Shown: positions 34,501 through 46,572 of the stretch, piece after piece
How positions within the stretch are numbered: the first letter of the stretch is position 1
How the letters are laid out: each line of letters starts with the position of its first letter
Assembly: GCA_949317995.1 (NCBI GenBank)
Contig: OX439045.1
Location: 42,179,693-42,243,692, forward strand
DNA length: 64,000 nt
Source: Acholoe squamosa
Taxonomy: Eukaryota; Annelida; Polychaeta; Phyllodocida; Polynoidae
Direction: 5' to 3'
The notes under the pieces: generated by a model
Told to the model about the DNA's origin: nothing
The model's input: the letters and a program-made list of their open reading frames with translations, nothing else
Databases searched by the model: none
Program-made: the position numbers and the translations under genes

Positions 34501-37016
34501 TAACCCTGCCTCTCCCTAGAGTACATGAAATCATTGTAACTTGACATGCTGCTCGAACAGACTTTCTTCTCAAATTGACTCAATATCTTCTATTACCACA
34601 TAACCCTCAGACACATCCCCATTACCACCTGAATGATTACAACCTCCAAGAGGGAACCCTGTAGTTAATTCGATTTGGGCATGTTAGTTGTATTGCCTAT
34701 AGTCTACAACTGATGTGAGTGTGAATTGCGATTGAGATCTGCAGTGTGAGTGCTTTTAGAATGAATGGCCAAGCTGGCACCACTTCTACCAGTAGCACAT
34801 GTCTTTATTTCATTTTCATTGTGGGAATGCCCCCAACCCCACCAATAGATGAGACATAGTTTTGAATTTGTGCTTACTTGAGATGATGATTGCAATCATC
34901 AACATCTACATTGTAGAGTGTGCATGCCACAAAACGATGAAAATTTCCATGCATCCACATGTCTATGCCTTCATCACGCTACCCCTATAACACTGTTACT
35001 GAAGTGTCTTGTTTTCAAATGTTCATATCAATATCCGTTATCTTAATTTCAATCCAACCGGCTGCAATTAGTTTGATGGCCCGGATGAGACGGGCACATT
35101 GGCATAAGTGGAAAATATGACACCATTCCCCCAGGTTCATTTCTAATCAAGCTAATCACTGTTGCTGCCTGTTACCTCCCACTGCTGGTGGATGGCTGAG
35201 TGGACTGGTGATGTGGGATAGGAATGCTTTTCTTAGTTTTCAATGTGGATCAATGTTGCAAGTAAGAAATGATTCAATAGTAAATATTTGATACCCCACA
35301 GAGGGCAACAATTTTGTTTTGAGTCACATGTAAGAAGAAAGGTAAGAGAATCCTCGACGTAGCATTGCTTAAGAATAACATTTAGTGCAGTCCTCTGGCG
35401 TATTCTGAATTGTCAGAAATAGGTTTGGGGTAGGGCGATTCTTCCCTGCGCACATAATGTTCACAGGGCTTAGTAACACATGCAGACTTGGGTAGTATAG
35501 TATAGGTGTCATAGATTACAGAGTCTTTTTCCAGAGTCTCGGATTCAGAGAACTATGGGACCACAGTGCTTTGTGCATGTTTTGATGTTGTGATTGATAC
35601 TCTCACATTATGAACAACAACAACAAAAGAGACAAGATGAAGCATAATCTGAAGGAAAACTATTTTTTTAAATGTAAATTGCCACTTTTGTAAGGCTGCA
35701 GGTCCGGTAGCAGTTAGTCAAACAATCTGATTCCTTGATTATAGATGGAGTAGAATTTGAATAAAGTACTACGAAATGCAGAAAGGAGGGTGAATTATAA
35801 GCAGACTGTAAAATGATGTTCCCCTTATCCACGTCACCTCACAATGCCTGGTTTACGTGTGTGGTCTATCACCAAACATCCAGTGTAGTCCTGACTACAC
35901 AGTAGTCAGTACATTGTACAACATAAAACTCCACCTTAGCTCAGGAGGCTAAACCTAATTGCCTCTCTTCGCCCTTCTTTTGCCTCTACAAAACATTTGC
36001 TGTGGTTAATCAGGCCCTGCTGCCGAACAAACATCTTTACTGGGAGTGTAATCAACAACAAAATGATCTGCTTACACTGGTAAGAATTTTATCAGAATGG
36101 ATTTACCTTAGGAGCAGCTGGGGAATGTGACCAATTGGATTCACAACATGTCATCTGACTTCTAAATAGATGATCCGGAAGGATAATATAATTCTACGGG
36201 GGAAACATTTATTCAAATTACTCTAAATCCGGGGGCTAATGGTATTATCTGATGTGAATGAGGCTTCAGAGTAAAGCTCCTCAGTGGTGGAATGGCCATT
36301 TATCTGAGTTACCTTAGAAAGGAAATCATGCCACACAGCATCTCAAATCCTGGTAATCCATCAGAATACTGGTACACGCTGAATAACACTGAATTCAGAA
36401 AAAAAAAGAGTTGTACACCATGTTGAGTTTATAGTGGACATTACAATTGGGGGTTGTCCTGTTAGAAAGACTTAGTCTGGCTTAGCGTGCATCTGGTGCG
36501 AGGGCCGGTGCGTGTAGTGCCTCAGCAATGTTCTTGGTAGTTTGTTAAGACTTAGTGGCCGTAGTTTTAAACATGTCTATAATTACTTCCATACTACTGT
36601 AATCCTGGTGCAATAAACTTTAATTGTTTTTCTTCTTTTCATGGCCTAGAAGCTCTCTCGACAGAGCAAAAACAGAGGCTTTACGCATGCAGAGGTAGTA
36701 CAAAACTATGCAGGAAGTCAATTCTAGTCTGTTGCTTATATGCTGTGTCTCGACAGCAAGATAAAAACCTGGCCATTTTAGAACTGGTAGCAGAGAAAGG
36801 CACTGAAGAAAAGATGATAATTAAAACTAATGCAGTTTCTGAGTTCATTCTTCTGCTGGAATTCTTCTAAATTGCACCCGACTGCTCAACATTAACGCTA
36901 CTTAAAAATTCCTACTGTTGATTATTTGTCTCTCCCACCATCAATATTTGGTTCCAAGCTCTTCCATTCAGAGTGTCACGTGCACCCATTAGAATCTGAT
37001 TAGTACCTGGGGTACT
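34501..37016. other. Unassigned sequence
   Basis: No gene, RNA gene or complete repeat was recognised over 2.5 kb. Small ORFs lack motifs. Confidence 0.4.
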
Positions 37017-38035
37017 AATGGGTGATATTTTTGCGTGTATAAATTTTCGCGTAAATGCTAAAAAAATGCCTTTTCGCGTGTATTTAAATTCGCGATTTTT
37101 TTAAATAAAAAATCTTAGTGTCAGGCAAAAAAAAAGCTTAAATGAAACACTATATAAAGCTAGTTATTATGATGCATTTAGCATGGTGACAATATTGTAA
37201 TGTCTCGGTCTGGCCAAATTTGACATCTCAACTCCAATTTCATTTGTCTTTCCCTGCGATCTATTATTCTCACTATAGTCTCTAACCTCCTTTCCATCAC
37301 ATAGCCTACAAAGCGTACTTCCCTTATTTGTACGTCCATCATAATCGGTACGACATTTTTTACAAATCATGTGTACAATTTTAATCACTTAGACAGTACT
37401 CAGAGATTTACAAATGTAGGTCACAGGTTCACAATGTTGTCACTCACTCAGAGGTTGTCAAATTGCACTCAGCGGTTGTCCAATGCAGGTTCCAGCAGCC
37501 ACCTTTTTGCACATCAAGTGTCTCTCACTCCTCTCACATTCCTAAACGATCATATTCACTCCACACAGTCTCAATTCATCAAAAAATCTTACATTTGAAT
37601 ACTAGCTGACCCTGTTTTTCGTCTTAAATGAACATGGCGCCTACCGGAAGTTAGCGACCGACACGCGCATGTGCGGACTACTCGATCTTTTTTCCCGCTT
37701 CGATTATATCAAAGTAAGATGACATACTTTGTACGAATTTTTTAAATCAAAAATCTTAGTGTCAGGCAAAAAAAAGCTTAAAATGAAACAATATATAAAG
37801 CTAGTTATTATGATGCATTTAGCATGGTGACAATGTTGTAATTACCCCTGCTAGGTATTGTTTGGGTATATACCAAGTTAGTTTTCACACCTTCTACCTC
37901 ATCAGCTTGCAGCACCACCCAGGATGCATTGTAAGGTGCTAAATGTTTACAGCTATTGATACTAGTATTGTCTGGCCCGAAGAAATGGGGGGGGGGGCGA
38001 AATTCGCGAAAATATGTACAGCGCGAAATAAAGTA
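37017..38035. mobile_element. CGCG-rich repeat with internal 108-bp direct repeats
   Basis: Both outer parts are rich in TTTTCGCG / AATTCGCG words (37030-37098 and 38001-38028). A segment at 37093-37201 recurs at 37733-37842 with few differences (GCATGGTGACAAT; ATCTTAGTGTCAGGCA). A G run lies at 37987-37998. Precise ends and class are not clear. Confidence 0.45.
37167..37388 (-). CDS. Small Cys-rich ORF inside the CGCG-rich repeat
   Basis: The 73-residue minus-strand frame begins MIKIVHMICKKCRTDYDGRT and has a second CxxC pair about 17 residues later (LCRLCDGK). Two CxxC pairs could make a zinc knuckle or ribbon. The last about 11 codons fall in the 108-bp direct repeat. No family was recognised and no further domain follows. 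It may be a remnant of an element-encoded protein or a chance frame. Confidence 0.25.
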   Translation of the reverse strand: MIKIVHMICKKCRTDYDGRTNKGSTLCRLCDGKEVRDYSENNRSQGKTNEIGVEMSNLARPRHYNIVTMLNAS

Positions 38036-38490
38036 CGATTACACCTATTGTGTATCATGTCTACACTGTCCTCTTCTATAATATTCAACATAAAACAGGC
38101 CTGTCACTCAGTGAATATCGATTTCGTTTTAGCCCCTAGCACGAGCGGTATAATTTACTAAGTGTTGAGTATCAGGACTGCCTACTGAAGGAAGCTAGAT
38201 AAACACTCATAGTGCTTATTTGACATGTATACGACACAGTGGTAGGTCCTCTAGCATAATTAGGCCCCCTAGGAGCAGTCTAATTCCCAATTTCGGCTGA
38301 GGATAGGACTACAATAATGATATCAATATAGGCTATACCCCGTCTCTTTGTGATAAGAAACACTTGAATCTTGCTTAAAAAACAATAGCTCGTCTGAGTT
38401 TAGGTCTAAAATCATTCCATGCACCCTGACTGTATGCTAACTTAAGCCGACGATTTTACTTTCAGAGAGCTAAACATTGGTAATTATTTA
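38036..38490. other. Unassigned sequence
   Basis: Nothing was recognised. Confidence 0.35.
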
Positions 38491-38620
38491 GAGGATATAT
38501 AAGGTTTATTGATGAACAAGTTGATTTCATCCACAGATACAGTCCACGGGGGTGCAGCCTGAGTGGATTGTATCCAGTGGATGAAATCAACGAGTTCATC
38601 AATAAACCTTACATATGCTC
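38491..38620. mobile_element. Hairpin MITE-like element
   Basis: Arms with GGTTTATTGATGAAC and TTGATTTCATCCAC and their inverses flank a GGGGGTGCAGCCTGA apex. About 130 bp in all, with no coding capacity. Confidence 0.8.
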
Positions 38621-39820
38621 TTTATACCTTTAAAATCAATGAATTATGATGGGAGTCGAAGCGGACGAGCAGGGAGGGCTTCCACCATATTGGATTTCTG
38701 TTTGTCAACATGTTGTCCGGTCTGCCGAGAAAAACAATTTAATTTCACATCTTACAGACCAAAGAAAGGTTCCTGGTTTCATTTGGTGAAAATAGAGATA
38801 TCTTTTTAAGTCATACTGGCACAGAATACATGATTTGAAGCCTATATTTCCTCAAATGGCCATAATCTGTTTGCTACGGGTTTGCGTTCCGAGAAGAAGG
38901 GTAGTACTTTCTCTATACACAAGACAGCGGGACTGCAGCACGACGGGGGAGGTTGACACTAAGGCAGAGAAGTGCAGCCCGATGTCGGCTATGGTAAAGA
39001 ACACGAGTCAACTCGTCGTAAATTGGTATGTTATAGTCCAGTGTCAACATCATTCTTTATAGTCATCGTTACATAAACTCCTTTTATCATTAAACTTGAA
39101 TGCAAAAATATGCAAATTAGCCATAACCAAGGTATAACATAAACTATGAGCAAACTTAATTGGGGTGCTATTGAAGCGTGCGCTCTCTCTGTCTCTATCT
39201 GTCTGTCTGTCTCTCTCTCTCACTCTCTTTCCCTGTCTCTCTTTCTTGCAAATGGTGGAGTGGTTGATTGCTAGTTGTATCAAGGAATTGTCTCTTATTA
39301 TCTCTATAGTTTTATCAAATTTTATTCTGACATTGCGTTAAACCTTTGCATATTTAAATTACAAAATACCTCTGGCTGGTTAGACACTGCTAATGCACGC
39401 GGCAGAGTGCTGGGTTATATATGTGTCATTCCATTGCTATAGGCCTTTAGGTACCAACCGACTAAGTCTTTGGTGGACTGCCCTGCTATTCACCCTATTC
39501 AGTAAATGGAAAGGAGTTGGACCTTCAGAATTGCAATACATCTATTTTGGATGGCAACAATTTGGGCACTAGAGGAAGGCAATTTGACATTCTAGCCCCT
39601 TGGGGGAGTAGAAAATGCGATGGTAGATTGGGACCCAGTCTTTGGAACCTGGCGGCACTAGTGAAGGGCAGAATCTTTCAGGGTGGATGCGTGTGAAAGC
39701 ATGCGGAGAGAAGGACTGTGGTGGATTGGGACAGAGAAGGATTTAAAAATAACTTGAACCATGGAGGTATTGATTATTGTGAATAGGAAAGAGAGTGTCC
39801 TAATAGAAGCAGGTTAGAAA
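38621..39820. other. Unassigned, with CT-rich microsatellite
   Basis: A CT/GTCT-rich run lies at about 39182-39247. Nothing else was recognised. Confidence 0.4.
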
Positions 39821-40080
39821 CGCTAGGCTTAACCTGGCCAGAAATGTCATAAGGAGAAGAAGGGATTTGGGATGGTGGTTCTGGGTGGGTGGTTCTGGGA
39901 GTGCAGGGAAGGCTGCTGACAGCATGGTTCTGATAGGAAACCTGAGAGTAGGTAGTATGTGGCAGGATGCTGATAGACTGATAGGCATATTTGCTAAGGT
40001 CCCACAATGAGGCATATTGTGGGCATTACCAAATCCAATTTCCTACAGCTTTCATTAACAAGGATCCAATAACCCAAGCA
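39821..40080 (+). repeat. Interspersed repeat family C, copy 1
   Basis: Ordered phrases: a G-rich lead-in, AAGGTCCCACAATGAGGCA, AAATCCAATTTCCTACAGC, AAGGATCCAATAACCC. Counterparts lie near 45224, 50950, 57955 and 63180. Confidence 0.6.
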
Positions 40081-40936
40081 TTTCTACCTACGTTTTAGCT
40101 CCATGACTAAAAAAACTGAGATGTTGGTTTACTTAATACTTCTAACGCCTAATAAGTAGTATGAGTAAGGTACAGATTGGACTGATTCGATTTGAGAAAC
40201 TTGAAAGTACTTTTTTTTGTTAGTGCCACCTAGCAGAATGTCTTCCTCAACACGTCCTCAACACCCACGTGTTCAGACAGAACAGGAATTGAGAGTACAT
40301 CAGCTTAACATCCGGCCAGAGCCAATGCAATATCCGGGGGAGTTCTGGGGAGTAGAAATGCAGCCCGTCAAAGGAAGCCCTATGGTTTATTGAATTTGGA
40401 CATGTAAATTGGATTGGTTGGACTACAGCTGTGTTGTGATTACGGTGCGTGATTAGATCTGTTGCCTGTCGGGATTCAAGAGGAAGGATTTAGGCAGTGA
40501 CGAACTTGTAGTCAATTTATGGCAGGAATTTATTGAAAATTACTATAGGGTACTTATGAGGCCAGATTGTTATTGATTCTAATTCTCTCCTTCTGAGGCC
40601 ATTCACTAAAATATAAGTTGCTCAGTTCTATTTATAGTTCATTACCTGAGCCAAGGCTGATCAATTATATCTGTGAACAACAATCCAGTATCTATACGCC
40701 CTGTCACTTACATGACCCCTTGTCCGCTGGGGAGCAGTTGAAAACTGCATATCAGGTCAAGGTCTATTTATAATATTATTCCAGAAAATAGTTCTGTGTT
40801 GTAGGTTACAATTTGTTTGGTAAGATTATGAGAGTTTTGAGTACATGCCTCTGTGTATGTGGGTTTATATTTTCCCCATCAAAATTTTAGTGATGCTAAA
40901 ACGTCAAAGGTTGACATAAAAGGTTATGGTAAAAAT
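40081..40936. other. Unassigned sequence
   Basis: No gene was recognised. Confidence 0.35.
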
Positions 40937-41155
40937 TGTGAGAATTGAGCACACAACCAGCATATGTATATCCGCCATTTTGATGAGAAGCAGCCATGTT
41001 TTTATATTCAATAATCAGGGGAGTTGGGCTGGTGACAAATTGTAGGTGGTCAGGGAGTGCAGGGCGAGGCTAGCACATTGATAGAATACCCTAGAGTAGA
41101 AGCATAGAGATGTGGTTGGGAAGGATCCGATGACTCTGGCAGCCTGGCCCTGACT
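40937..41155 (+). repeat. Direct repeat, left copy (family C related)
   Basis: It closely matches 45041-45342 (GTGAGAATTGA, CAATAATCAGGGGAGTTGGG, CAGGGCGAGGCTAGCACATT, GCAGCCTGGCCCTGACT). It lacks about 80 bp that the right copy has at 45224-45304; the missing part is the core of family C. Confidence 0.85.
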
Positions 41156-41756
41156 GGTAGAGGGGGAGTTAGCGCAAATTTTTTGGGGTCCCCATCTCAA
41201 AACATGGTACTCATCATGGGAAACAAGAATATCACGTTCGTTTTTGAATTTGAGCACTCTAACCCCCTTTGTCACCCCCTCCGAAGACAAAAAGTTGAAA
41301 ATATTTAATTAATTCAATTTTAATTGATATTTTATTTTTTACATTCTTTTCCTGCATTGAAATCTGTATGAAACCACTCTGGGATGCAGCACTCAAGTAA
41401 AATAAAAATCCAAGATGGCCACAGTCAGCCATAGTTACCTCAAATATGCATTTTCTGACTGCAAGTCACATTAAACCACACTCTCTGAAATGTTGAAGAT
41501 GACTGGCCAGATATTTTCTCAGAAAGGCTTTTTCTCACTGGAAACATGCCATAATTGCCCATTCAAGCACATAGGCTCCAAATGAGCATGGGGTTGGTTG
41601 ATATGCAGGGTGAGAACCCCTCAATCCACCTCTAAACCATTAGAAAACCTCGCGTAAGTGCAGATCCTGACTAGGTGTAAGGTCATAAAGGTAGTTGATA
41701 TGTAAGAGCAGGTGAACTGAAAAAAAAGTAGGATAAATGGAATACTATCTCTCTAA

Positions 41757-41887
41757 AGCAGGTATTCCACTGCCGTCGGTTGTCCAAACTTTTGCTAATC
41801 TGATTACGTTTGATTATGTAGAAGTATAGAATAAATCAGTAGGATTTAGTGAAAACTCGGCCGACCTTAGGCAGTGGAATACCTGCT
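41757..41887. mobile_element. 131-bp MITE with 18-bp perfect TIRs and TAA TSD
   Basis: AGCAGGTATTCCACTGCC (41757-41774) is the exact inverse of the right end (41870-41887). TAA flanks both sides (41754-41756 and 41888-41890). A 3-bp TWA duplication is typical of PIF/Harbinger elements, so that superfamily is likely. Family identity is not known. Confidence 0.75.
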
Positions 41888-42761
41888 TAAGGCATATTAA
41901 TAAGCAGCACTATTATGGCTATTTTAAACAATCTAGTGCCTCCCTTGGAAATTCAAAAAGGTCATTATCAATCAGATACGTCCCAATACTGTGCTGGTTC
42001 TCTACTTGAAGTTTTTCTTTTTATTAGGCTATGAATCATTAATGACCTCTATTTGAACTATTCATTCCTTTCCTTAGGCTATGAATTAGTTAATAATAAA
42101 GCCTATCACTTAACCATTCTTGGAGGAATTATTCCATTCACCGATGAAGGGGTTCTAACTGGACACAAAGGCCACACTAGGTTTAAGAGGTATATTTTTA
42201 CATGTGTCTAGCCAATTTGCCCAATATCCAAACCTAGTTTGTCAATTGTGGCCACTGCAGAAAGCTTGTAAAGGAAATGTGTCCAGAGAATCTTTTTAGT
42301 GCCACAAACACGCTGAAGGGCTTTGTTGAGCCCTGTATATCAATACAGACAGAGTGATTGCTTGATTATTTCAATGCAGGTAAAGAATCATCAGTTTCAA
42401 ATAATCAGGAGGTCCCTAGTGTCATTCGTCTATACATTCACTTTGGTTGAAGTGAAATTAAAACTTTTTAGAACTTGATGGAGACAGAACTTCTATGTTA
42501 ATTCACTCATTAAATAAATGTCATGTAGGAGCAGAGAGCATACAGAAAGGAATGATCTAAATACAAATTTCTCTTTGTATTATCAGTTTAATTTTACAAA
42601 AATACTTGGTCTCCACGTCTAGTGATCTGTATCAAAGGTGAAATGAAACCAGCAGATCAATATCTCTGTTCTTCTGAATGTGAAATAGGCACCTATGAAG
42701 CTTTAACATAGTGAAAAAGGTATGACACTGACTGATATAGCATGTAGAGATATGGGAGCTA

Positions 42762-43285
42762 GTTATAGTTAAAATCTTAGAGGGATAGCTGAGATGGATG
42801 CACTATCATAGTTGTAATTACAATTGAAGAGAGGTAACTGAGTGAGAGACCCTATTACTTCATTACATTGAATAGATACCCCAGTATATATATATGTTAG
42901 CTTTCAGGTAACAGTAACAGATCGAGGGGGTGGCCAGGGAGACATTATCCCCTAGACTCCCTGCAAACACCTGAAAATGGGCCTTGGTTAAACCCTAATA
43001 TAGAGGGAAAATGGTACTGAATCATAGCTCTGCTCCCCCTAGATCAAGTTTTCTAAGCTGTGCCCCCCTACACCACTTCTTCTGGATCGGTACCTGGGTA
43101 ATCAGATGAATATCATGAATTAAATAGATTCATGTGATGATGGTTTAGATATGAATCTGAATGCATCATTGATTATCACATCATATAACATATTGGGGCA
43201 TCAGGACTTAGCCCTATGAGTAATGGTGCCTCCCTCTCAGCTATCCCTCTAAGGTTTCAACTATAATTATCACAGCTGCCCAGTT
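42762..43285. repeat. Inner inverted repeat
   Basis: TATAGTTAAAATCTTAGAGG... at 42762-42809 is inversely matched at about 43225-43270 (GAGGGATAGCTGAGA shared). It is nested inside the 2.6-kb inverted-repeat unit. Confidence 0.7.
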
Positions 43286-43805
43286 AGCTCATGATTTAGT
43301 GTTTTCATTTCTTTTATTTTCAAGTATAATGGGATCAATAGAGATATTTAGGAATATTGGTAATGCTATGAGAGGATGGGAACAGTAGCCATCATACACT
43401 CAGACTAGATCTATCAAACTTCTGATCATACTGTGAAATGAGGTCTCTAAGCTGACCAATGTGGGCCCCAGCTGGCTGCCCTGACATTTACCACCTTTAA
43501 CCCATCTAGGCCTGCCCAGAAACCCAGAGGAATCCCATCTGGGTCCCATGTGGTTGTGCTGGCTGGGTCTGCTCATGATGTCTAAGTCAGGAAATGCCTA
43601 TTTGAGGACATCTAGGACTGATGGCAGCCATCTTGGATTTTTCGGAACGGTCAATTTAGTCCATTTTATTTAGTGTTGCATCCCAGGGTGGTTTTATACT
43701 TTTTATCTTCGGAGGGGGTGACGAAGGGGGTTAGGGTGCTCAAATTCAAAAACGAATGGGATATTCTTGTTTCCCATGATGAGTACCATATTCTAGGATG
43801 GGGAC

Positions 43806-45040
43806 TGCTCTCATAACTTGGTTTGACGAAATAGTTTCCCCCTATGACTGGTCATTTTAGCAATCAGAGCCAGTTTACCTATCTGGTGGTACCATGAAAT
43901 TAATGTGCTTAAAAGAAATGAAAAAAATCATAACAACATAGTAATGACAACTCATAAATACAGTGGTTTACATAGAAGTGAGGTTGAAGCTCTCAGAGTG
44001 CCATACAGGTACCACCATTCATTTTATATTCATGTGATACTGTGGATACGAGGCTTCCAATAAGCCCCTAGAGTTTACATCTATATATAGTTGGAGGCAG
44101 CCCCAAGGGATCCACACCCACACTTCTTTTATATGGATGATCTTGTTCACTATGGCCCAAGCCCATCCTAAAACTCTCACTCTATTTTATAGCACAGGAG
44201 CACCAAGGACAGCTTTTACTCTGTCTGACCTGCAGCCTTCCGACCTTTCCCCCCTTTCAAGCATGTCTAGATATCTGTGGCCCAATGGCCAGGGTAGGCA
44301 TTTGGATTTTCTTAATAACATGCATAGACCCCGGGTTTATTTTCATGTATTATCAAAAACACTGAGATGGCTGAGAAAGGTCTCGGTGTGCCAGGTAACG
44401 TCTTTAATGTCCAATGTATGTAGGATTACTGAGGTTGAGGGTGGTGCGGATGGAAGTGACGTCACACAGGTGAAAGACGTACATGCTACTTAACAATTAG
44501 ATTTCAATGGCCTAAGTTATTTGGCTACATGCCAGCCTCAACCTCAAACATAGATTAATGTTATACTACCTAATAATAGTTTATCAAAGTATTATCACTG
44601 AATCATACCATCAGCTGCTATATATATATATATATATTCTAGACCCTCATATCTCATACTGCCATCTAAATGTACATGTATATGTGACTACCCAGGTAGC
44701 AAGGATACATTGGGTCAATGTCGGCTTATATTTGGCCAGGCATGGTTCAATACTCAATCGCTGATTGAGTAGCACTCATCTTTCGATAAATTTCTGATGT
44801 TGATTGCATCATCCAAATTTCAATATAACGTACACGACTAGAAGTAATGTGGACAATAGTCTATGTACATACATACCCGATGTCTGGAATGCATAGTGGA
44901 ACCTTACCTGCAACACCAAAGAAAAATATTTCAATTACTGCGAAACACAATATACCCCAGTACAAATTCAGAGGGCATATCTTATGCAGAAAATCTGAAT
45001 TATTGATTTACAATTTGTACACTTAATTCTAGACCCAGTT
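43806..45040. other. Unassigned, with TA microsatellite
   Basis: No gene was recognised. A TA run lies at about 44618-44637. A 118-codon frame at 44137-44493 has no recognisable motif; part of it (CTGTCTGACCTGCAGCC plus a C run) resembles family B. Confidence 0.35.
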
Positions 45041-45342
45041 GTGAGAATTGATCACATGACCAGCAAAGGTTTATGTGCCATTTTGGTGAGAAGCAGCCAT
45101 GTTATCACATTCAATAATCAGGGGAGTTGGGCTGGTGACAAAGTATAGGTGGTCAGGGAGTGCAGGGCGAGGCTAGCACATTGATAGAATACCCTAAAGT
45201 AGAAGCATAGAGATGCGGCTGGAATAGGGTAAACACTTTGGGTCAGGTCCCACATTGAGGCACACTGTAGCCATCACTAAATCCAATTTCCCACAGCTTT
45301 TGCTGGGAAGGATCCAATAACTCTGGCAGCCTGGCCCTGACT
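45041..45342 (+). repeat. Direct repeat, right copy, with family C core
   Basis: This is the fuller version of 40937-41155. The extra 80 bp (45224-45304) contain the family C phrases AGGTCCCACATTGAGGCACA and AAATCCAATTTCCCACAGC. Confidence 0.85.
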
Positions 45343-45633
45343 CGTCATTTCTTTCTCCACTTCCCATCCTGTAGCATGATCCATTCTTCCCATCAGCTCA
45401 TTTCTTTGCATTTTCTTTCCATCCTTCCGATCCATCTCCCACTCCCTCACTAATGCCTTCCCCTGGACATACTCAGGTTACAGGTCTCTATCAGTCTCCT
45501 TGTTACCATCAGCCCTAAATGCCTGCCACTACATGTTTGACCATGCCTTGTGGTTGTCAGTCCTGTCCATACAGTCCCTCTAAAAGATCATCAGTAACTT
45601 CTGATCCCATGTGAAACAGCCCACAGGGCACAG

Positions 45634-45943
45634 GTACACTGAAAACATGGAAGATCCGTAACTAGTCAGCGGTGACCACTTAAGGTCCTCAAGTTGACGA
45701 TACCTTAAACTACAGCTTTAGGTAGTCAAAATGACGACTTTAGGTCGTCATTCTGACGACCTGAGTCATCAGGATGACAATACTGACAGTACAGAGTCGT
45801 CATATTGACGAGTCAGGTCATCAGGATGACGACTTAAAGTTATCATTTTGACTACCTAAAGTTGTAGTTTTAGGTATCGTCAACTTGCGGACCTAAAGTG
45901 GTCACCGCTGACTAGTTTCAGAACTTCTAGGTTTTCAGTGTAC
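45634..45943. mobile_element. 302-bp foldback element with GTAC TSD
   Basis: The element 45638-45939 starts ACTGAAAAC and ends GTTTTCAGT. It is palindromic over almost its whole length (arms share AACTAGTCAGCGGTGACCAC and AAGTTGACGATACC), with a centre of repeated GTCATCCTGATGAC-type words. GTAC flanks it at 45634-45637 and 45940-45943. The inverted related locus at about 18677-18710 reads CTCCCTGTACCTGTGCCC with a single GTAC and no insert, so it shows the empty site. Confidence 0.93.
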
Positions 45944-45956
45944 AGGGAGCTGACGA

Positions 45957-46057
45957 TTGAGTTTGAGTTTGAATATTTTATTGGCCATAGATCAAAATGG
46001 TACATTTCGATATTCGTTATAGCCAAACAGGACAACATGAATAAACAGAGCATATAA
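45957..46057 (-). mobile_element. LINE 3'-end fragment, inverted copy
   Basis: It is the inverse of 18571-18676: tail GAGTTTGAGTTTG on the plus strand, then TTTTATTGGCCATAG. Homology ends at GCATATA, where the next TIR element begins. Confidence 0.75.
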
Positions 46058-46058
46058 T

Positions 46059-46572
46059 TGTGACAAAACGTGGGAAAACCTAACATTACGGGGATTTAGT
46101 GCTGTTTATTGCCATCAGGGGGCACAACCAGTGCTGAACATGGTATAACCTAACACATTGTCATGAAACTTTCTCCCACTTCCCCTTGGCAGATTTTGAT
46201 GATCGATACATCAAAATGATCCTTGAGACCTTCCCATTTCAATGAGACCAAGTATGGTTTAATTTGTTCATTTGATATACTGTGGTCAACTGCTTACTCA
46301 AACCAGATAGATATACTAAGAAAATCCCAATTTCTGTCAACCTGCACAGATAATATCCATATTGGGCATGATGACATGCTTATCTGTGTTGTAAAAGAGG
46401 CATTGGTCCAGTATTTCAGGTCTGTGATTGTCCAAATATGTGGGAAGACCAATAGAAGGTATTCTGATAGGTTACAGTAAATATACCTTCTTGTTCTTTT
46501 TGGCTGGGCCACCTAGAGGCTCTATATAGCTTTAAATCCCCGTAATGTTAGGTTTTCCCAGGTTTTGTCACA
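46059..46572. mobile_element. 514-bp element with about 40-bp TIRs
   Basis: The left end TGTGACAAAACGTGGGAAAA then CCTAACATTACGGGGATTTA is matched in inverse at 46533-46572 with one mismatch (G/C at the 12th base). The 85-codon frame inside has no recognisable motif. TSD not clear. Confidence 0.85.

Larger units (their letters stand above)
41188..43805. mobile_element. 2.6-kb unit bounded by long inverted repeats
   Basis: The left arm (41188 to about 41475) and right arm (about 43565-43805) are inverse copies, with shared stretches such as GGTACTCATCATGGGAAACA, GTTTTTGAATTTGAGCAC, CACCCCCTCCGAAGA and CTGGGATGCA. The left arm has an extra AT-rich block of about 70 bp (41292-41365). Inside lie a second inverted pair (about 42762-42809 with 43225-43285) and a 131-bp MITE. 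No ORF is convincing. Confidence 0.65.

Noticed and set aside
44137..44493. 118-codon frame
   Set aside because: No recognisable motif; part overlaps sequence resembling repeat family B.
46223..46480. 85-codon frame in the 514-bp TIR element
   Set aside because: Too short for a transposase, no catalytic motif, and an antisense frame of similar length exists.
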